Shown: in pieces, positions 6,899 to 10,157 of the stretch | Layout: each line of letters opens with the position of its first letter | Position numbering within the stretch: the first letter of the stretch is position 1 | Source of the DNA: Bacillota bacterium | GTDB taxonomy: Bacteria > Bacillota > Bacilli > Alicyclobacillales > SLC66 | Reading direction: 5' to 3' | NCBI GenBank assembly: GCA_021821225.1 | Contig: JAKACR010000083.1 | Coordinates: 1 to 10,157, forward strand | Length of the DNA: 10,157 nt | Translations under genes and position numbers: made by a program | Notes under the pieces: generated by a model | Databases searched by the model: none | Told to the model about the DNA's origin: nothing | The model's input: the letters and a program-made list of their open reading frames with translations, nothing else

Positions 6899-7600
6899 GT
6901 GAGTGCACTGATTGAGATGTCCGACGTCGTGCGTGAGTACTGGATCGGCGGCGAGCTGGTGAGGGCGCTGGACGGAGTCAATTTCACCATTGCCCAAGGA
7001 GAATTTGTGGCGATCATGGGCCCGTCCGGTTCAGGCAAGACGACCGCCATGAACGTCATTGGCTGCCTGGATCGCCCCTCTCGCGGATCGTACAAATTGG
7101 ATGGACATGTGGTGTCGCAGATGAATGACAGGGAATTGGCGGAGTTGCGCAATCGGAAAATCGGATTCGTCTTTCAGCAGTTCAATTTGCTGGCGCGCAC
7201 GTCCGCTTTCGAGAATGTCGAATTGCCCATGATGTACGCGGGCGTGGCACGCAAAGAACGCAGGAAATTGGCGATTGCCGCCCTGGAGCGCGTGGGCCTT
7301 GGACACCGCCTGGCGAACCGCCCGAATGAACTGTCCGGCGGTCAGCAGCAGCGGGTGTCGATTGCGCGCGCGCTGGTCAACCGTCCGGCCCTGCTTTTGG
7401 CGGACGAGCCGACCGGCGCCCTGGACAGTCGCACAACCGCAGAAATTCTCGAACTCTTTGAGGAATTGCATGCGCAGGGCAACACGGTCATTCTCGTCAC
7501 ACATGAACCGGATGTCGGACAGCGCGCGCATCGCGTGATTCGTTTTCGCGACGGGCAGTTGGAGGCGGATTCGGCTCGCAAGGAGGTCGCGCACGCGTGA
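6899..7600 (+). CDS. MacB/LolD-type ABC transporter ATP-binding protein
   Basis: The protein has 233 residues. It hydrolyses ATP on the cytoplasmic face to drive the partner permease. Every motif is present: Walker A GPSGSGKTT (41-49), a Q-loop in FVFQQFNLLARTSAFENVELP, the signature LSGGQQQRVSIARAL, Walker B with D-loop LLLADEPTGALDS, and the switch His in VILVTHEP. The FNLL..ENVELP segment is characteristic of the MacB/YknY/LolD subgroup. The GTG start at 6899 lies 8 bases after GGAGG (6886-6890). The stop overlaps the permease start by 4 bases (GTGA), so the two are translationally coupled. No missing residue is seen. It is closest in role to B. subtilis YknY. Confidence 0.96.
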   Translation: MSALIEMSDVVREYWIGGELVRALDGVNFTIAQGEFVAIMGPSGSGKTTAMNVIGCLDRPSRGSYKLDGHVVSQMNDRELAELRNRKIGFVFQQFNLLARTSAFENVELPMMYAGVARKERRKLAIAALERVGLGHRLANRPNELSGGQQQRVSIARALVNRPALLLADEPTGALDSRTTAEILELFEELHAQGNTVILVTHEPDVGQRAHRVIRFRDGQLEADSARKEVAHA

Positions 7601-8820
7601 GTGTGGTTGATACGCTGCGGATCGCCTTGCGCAGCATTGCCGCCAACAAGATGCGGTCCGGTCTGACGATGCTCGGCATCATCATCGGTGTCGCGTCCGT
7701 CATCGCTCTGTCAGCCCTGGGACAGGCGGAGACGATCGGGATCACAAAGCAGATCGAGTCGCTTGGAACCAACCTGTTGACCATCTCTCCCGGCGCAGCC
7801 GGTGTTAGGGGCGTGCAACTCGGACTCGGCAGTTCCAGCACGCTGACGTACGCAGATGCGCAGCAGATTGCGCAAAACGATCCAGGGGTGGCGTACGTCT
7901 CGCCGTTGGTGCAGAGCAACACACAGGTTGTGTACGACGCCAACAACGACTCGGTCACCGTGCAGGGCACATCGGGCCAGTATGCGGCGATGAAAGGCCT
8001 TGCGCTTGCGCAAGGGAGTTACCTGACCGCGCAAAACGTGAAGGACGGCGCGAATGTGGCGGTTCTTGGCAGTGATATTGCACAGATTCTGTTCGCCGGC
8101 ACGGGCGCAAGTCCGATTGGCGCGACGATTGACATCAGGCAGATCCCGTTCACGGTCATCGGCGTGTTGTCCACACAGAATTCCACCGGCTTCCAAAATC
8201 CCAATGACAACATTGAGATCCCGATCACGACGGCGATGAATGAGTTTTCCGGCTCGTCGTCCGTCGGTTCCATACTGGTCTCCGCGCAATCGCCCGCCGT
8301 GATGAACCAGGTCGAACAGGAGATCACGTCCACGCTGCGCTTCTTGCATCACCTGAGCGCAAGTCAGGTGAGCGACTTCCAGATTTTCAATCAGGCGACG
8401 ACGCTCAGCGTCCTCAGCTCGACCACGCAATTGCTTACAGAGATTTTGACGGGCGTGGCGGCGATTTCGCTCGTTGTCGGGGGCATCGGCATCATGAACA
8501 TCATGCTCGCGTCCGTGACCGAACGAACCAGGGAGATCGGCATCAGGCGGGCTGTCGGCGCCACGCGGGGCGCCATTTTGCTGCAGTTTCTCATGGAGGC
8601 GGTGACGCTCAGCGTGACTGGCGCTCTCATCGGCGGTCTGCTGCTCGGCGTGGGCGGTTCAGAACTCGCGGGGCGTCTCACTCATATGGGCAATCTGGTC
8701 ACGCTTGCGCCCGTGCTCTACTCGATTGGTTTCTCGCTTGTCGTAGGAGTGGTGTTCGGACTCTATCCTGCGCGCAAGGCGGCCAATCTCAATACGATCG
8801 ACGCTCTGCGGTATGAATGA
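7597..8820 (+). CDS. MacB-type ABC transporter permease (FtsX-like)
   Basis: The protein has 407 residues. It is the membrane subunit of a mechanotransmission-type ABC exporter, a family that moves peptides, lipoproteins or toxins, or transmits force, rather than carrying substrate through the membrane by alternating access. One N-terminal helix (about 22-45, within LTMLGIIIGVASVIALSALG) is followed by an extracytoplasmic MacB core domain of about 230 residues. Three C-terminal helices follow (about 282-310, 328-358 and 367-392). The conserved coupling segment ASVTERTREIGIRRAVGA follows helix 2, and the family ending PARKAANLNTIDALRYE is present. The GTG start lies 10 bases after AGGAGG (7581-7586) and overlaps the ATPase stop. 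The subgroup resembles YknZ. The cargo cannot be read from the sequence. Confidence 0.95.
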   Translation: MSVVDTLRIALRSIAANKMRSGLTMLGIIIGVASVIALSALGQAETIGITKQIESLGTNLLTISPGAAGVRGVQLGLGSSSTLTYADAQQIAQNDPGVAYVSPLVQSNTQVVYDANNDSVTVQGTSGQYAAMKGLALAQGSYLTAQNVKDGANVAVLGSDIAQILFAGTGASPIGATIDIRQIPFTVIGVLSTQNSTGFQNPNDNIEIPITTAMNEFSGSSSVGSILVSAQSPAVMNQVEQEITSTLRFLHHLSASQVSDFQIFNQATTLSVLSSTTQLLTEILTGVAAISLVVGGIGIMNIMLASVTERTREIGIRRAVGATRGAILLQFLMEAVTLSVTGALIGGLLLGVGGSELAGRLTHMGNLVTLAPVLYSIGFSLVVGVVFGLYPARKAANLNTIDALRYE

Positions 8821-8836
8821 CACTGAGGGTCCGGAT

Positions 8837-8841
8837 GGAGG
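8837..8841 (+). promoter_or_regulatory. Ribosome binding site of the SLH-protein gene
   Basis: GGAGG is followed by more G residues. It lies 7 bases before the GTG at 8849 but only 4 before the ATG at 8846. The spacing therefore favours GTG; the two starts differ by a single codon. Confidence 0.6.
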
Positions 8842-8848
8842 GGCTATG

Positions 8849-10157
8849 GTGAAGCGATTTTCGACAGGTGCGGCAAGCGCCCTGCTGGTTTTTGGGTCCC
8901 TGCTTTCTCCTGCCTACGGAGCTGTGGCGGGCAACGCGCTCTACACGGATGTTGCGGCGGGCGCATATGGGGCGAATCAGATTGTCACCCTCTCGGAGGA
9001 TGGTTACCTGCACGGGTTTTCCAATGGGACATTTCGCCCGAATGACGTCATCACGCGCGGCGAATTTCTCGTCTATTTCATGGCGGTTGCGCAGAATACC
9101 ACGCATGTCGGTCCGCGTTCGAAGTCCAGAACGTACTTTTCCGATGTTCCGCCTGGCAGTTGGCTCTTTTCCTACATCGGCGCCGCCGTGAGCGCCGGGT
9201 GGCTCACTCCCGCGGGCAAACAGGGGGCGAAAACAGGCGGACGCTTCGGGGCCAATGCGGCCGTGACGCGCCAGGGCGCCGCCGCGCTGTTTGTCAGTGC
9301 GATGGAGCGCGCCGGACGCCTGCATCTGCCAGCGGGCGTGCTGCCTTTGCAGTATGCGGATAACGCGGGGATCTTCCGCGGCGTGAAGCAGTCTGCGACC
9401 GCAGCTCTCAATCGCGCGAGCGCGGCCATCGTGCTGTACAACATGCTGGCGTGGATGGACGGCACACTGCTGCCGAAAGGCGATGTACCCGTCGTGTCCA
9501 GCAAGAGCCAGGTCGTAGACGCCACTGCCATTGTTCCTCTGACCGTCTCGCTGCGCACGGCGACGGGACGAATCGCGTCAGTGCCTGCGCATGCGCAGGT
9601 GTCGTACGCTGTTCAGGGGACTCCCGCAGGCGCCATCGTGATCGCGCCGACGCATTCGCTGATCATGACCAGCCCGGGCGTTTATCGGGTAGTCGCGACC
9701 GTTGACGGAGTCGCGTCCGCCGCGTACAAGATCACGGCAGTCCAACAGCCGGCGGCGATCCAGGTGAGCGCCGCGAGGTCGCTGCTTGTGGCCGACGGGA
9801 CGCAACAGGACGTGATCACCGCCACGGTGGTCGATGCGGCGGGGCAACGGATGGCGGGGTTCAATGGAACCGCCGCGCTCTTGCCGCTTTCTTACGGGAC
9901 GTACGTCAATCCGGCGACCGGGGCGCCGATCACGTCCGTGGCTTTTTCCGGAGGCATCGCCCATTTTGCGGTCCAGGCGGGCACGTCAGGCGGTGTGAGC
10001 GACATGGTGTCGTTGCAGGACCTCGCACCGAAAGGCGGACTGCCGCTCGGATCCATTAACTACGGGTCCGTGATGGTGCAGTACACATGGCCCAATAACC
10101 ATGTGAGCGCGGTTCAGTTGTCTCCCGCGGCCATTTCTCTGACGGCGGACGGTGAGC
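8849..10157 (+). CDS. Secreted S-layer homology (SLH) domain protein with Ig/invasin-like repeats (3'-truncated by window edge)
   Basis: The frame is open to the window end and gives 436 residues. The N-terminus MKRFSTGAASALLVFGSLLS is a signal peptide, with likely cleavage near AYGAVA (22-27). SLH domain 1 (about 31-80) has the classic GFSNGTFRPNDVITRGEF. SLH domain 2 (about 96-150) has YFSDVPPGSW and AAVTRQGAA. A shortened third copy lies at about 168-203, with LNRASAA. SLH domains bind secondary cell-wall polymers and hold proteins on the wall of Gram-positive bacteria. From about 300 onward, Ig-like repeats begin with IQVSAARSLLVADG and again at VQLSPAAISLTADG (422), as in invasin/Big-type domains. 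The gene starts 28 bases after the permease stop without a terminator, so it is probably in the exporter operon. It could be a surface-layer protein, an adhesin or the anchor of an enzyme; the missing C-terminus would decide. Confidence 0.9.
   Translation, partial: MKRFSTGAASALLVFGSLLSPAYGAVAGNALYTDVAAGAYGANQIVTLSEDGYLHGFSNGTFRPNDVITRGEFLVYFMAVAQNTTHVGPRSKSRTYFSDVPPGSWLFSYIGAAVSAGWLTPAGKQGAKTGGRFGANAAVTRQGAAALFVSAMERAGRLHLPAGVLPLQYADNAGIFRGVKQSATAALNRASAAIVLYNMLAWMDGTLLPKGDVPVVSSKSQVVDATAIVPLTVSLRTATGRIASVPAHAQVSYAVQGTPAGAIVIAPTHSLIMTSPGVYRVVATVDGVASAAYKITAVQQPAAIQVSAARSLLVADGTQQDVITATVVDAAGQRMAGFNGTAALLPLSYGTYVNPATGAPITSVAFSGGIAHFAVQAGTSGGVSDMVSLQDLAPKGGLPLGSINYGSVMVQYTWPNNHVSAVQLSPAAISLTADGE

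Noticed and set aside
4705..8820. A diderm TolC-dependent MacAB system
   Set aside because: No outer-membrane channel gene is present, and the next gene encodes an SLH protein. SLH proteins also occur in some diderms, so this is a judgement, not proof.

Overview
The window is a high-GC stretch of bacterial chromosome. It most likely comes from a monoderm Bacillota such as an Alicyclobacillus-like member of the Bacilli. Three things suggest this: strong GGAGG-type ribosome binding sites with frequent GTG and TTG starts, a YknXYZ/MacAB-type exporter with no TolC partner, and a secreted protein with S-layer homology (SLH) domains. The taxonomic call is inference from style and gene content, not from a marker gene.

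Left part (1-2380): the 3' three-quarters of a glycoside hydrolase family 38 alpha-mannosidase on the + strand, whose 5' end lies outside the window. A short gene-free gap follows. It holds a 25-bp near-perfect inverted repeat and separates this gene from a convergent minus-strand gene.

Middle part (2381-4407, minus strand): a two-component system. An OmpR-type response regulator comes first in transcription order. A membrane histidine kinase follows 2 bases later and starts at TTG, so the two are probably translationally coupled. Between the regulator and the divergent genes to its right lies a roughly 300-bp control region. It holds tandem 15-bp repeats, a terminator-like hairpin with a seven-T run, a half-site repeat that could bind the regulator, and candidate promoters in both directions.

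Right part (4705-10157, + strand): a compact, probably four-gene operon. It encodes an unusually long membrane-fusion adaptor (about 719 residues, with a duplicated coiled-coil region and glycine-rich tracts), a MacB-type ABC ATPase, a MacB-type permease overlapping it by 4 bases, and 28 bases later the start of a secreted SLH protein with Ig/invasin-like repeats that runs off the window.

The likely logic is that the two-component system senses an envelope signal and controls the divergent exporter operon. The shared operon with an SLH protein suggests the exporter works on or through the cell envelope. The most interesting observations are the duplicated adaptor hairpin, the exporter/SLH linkage and the repeat-built control region at 4464-4608.
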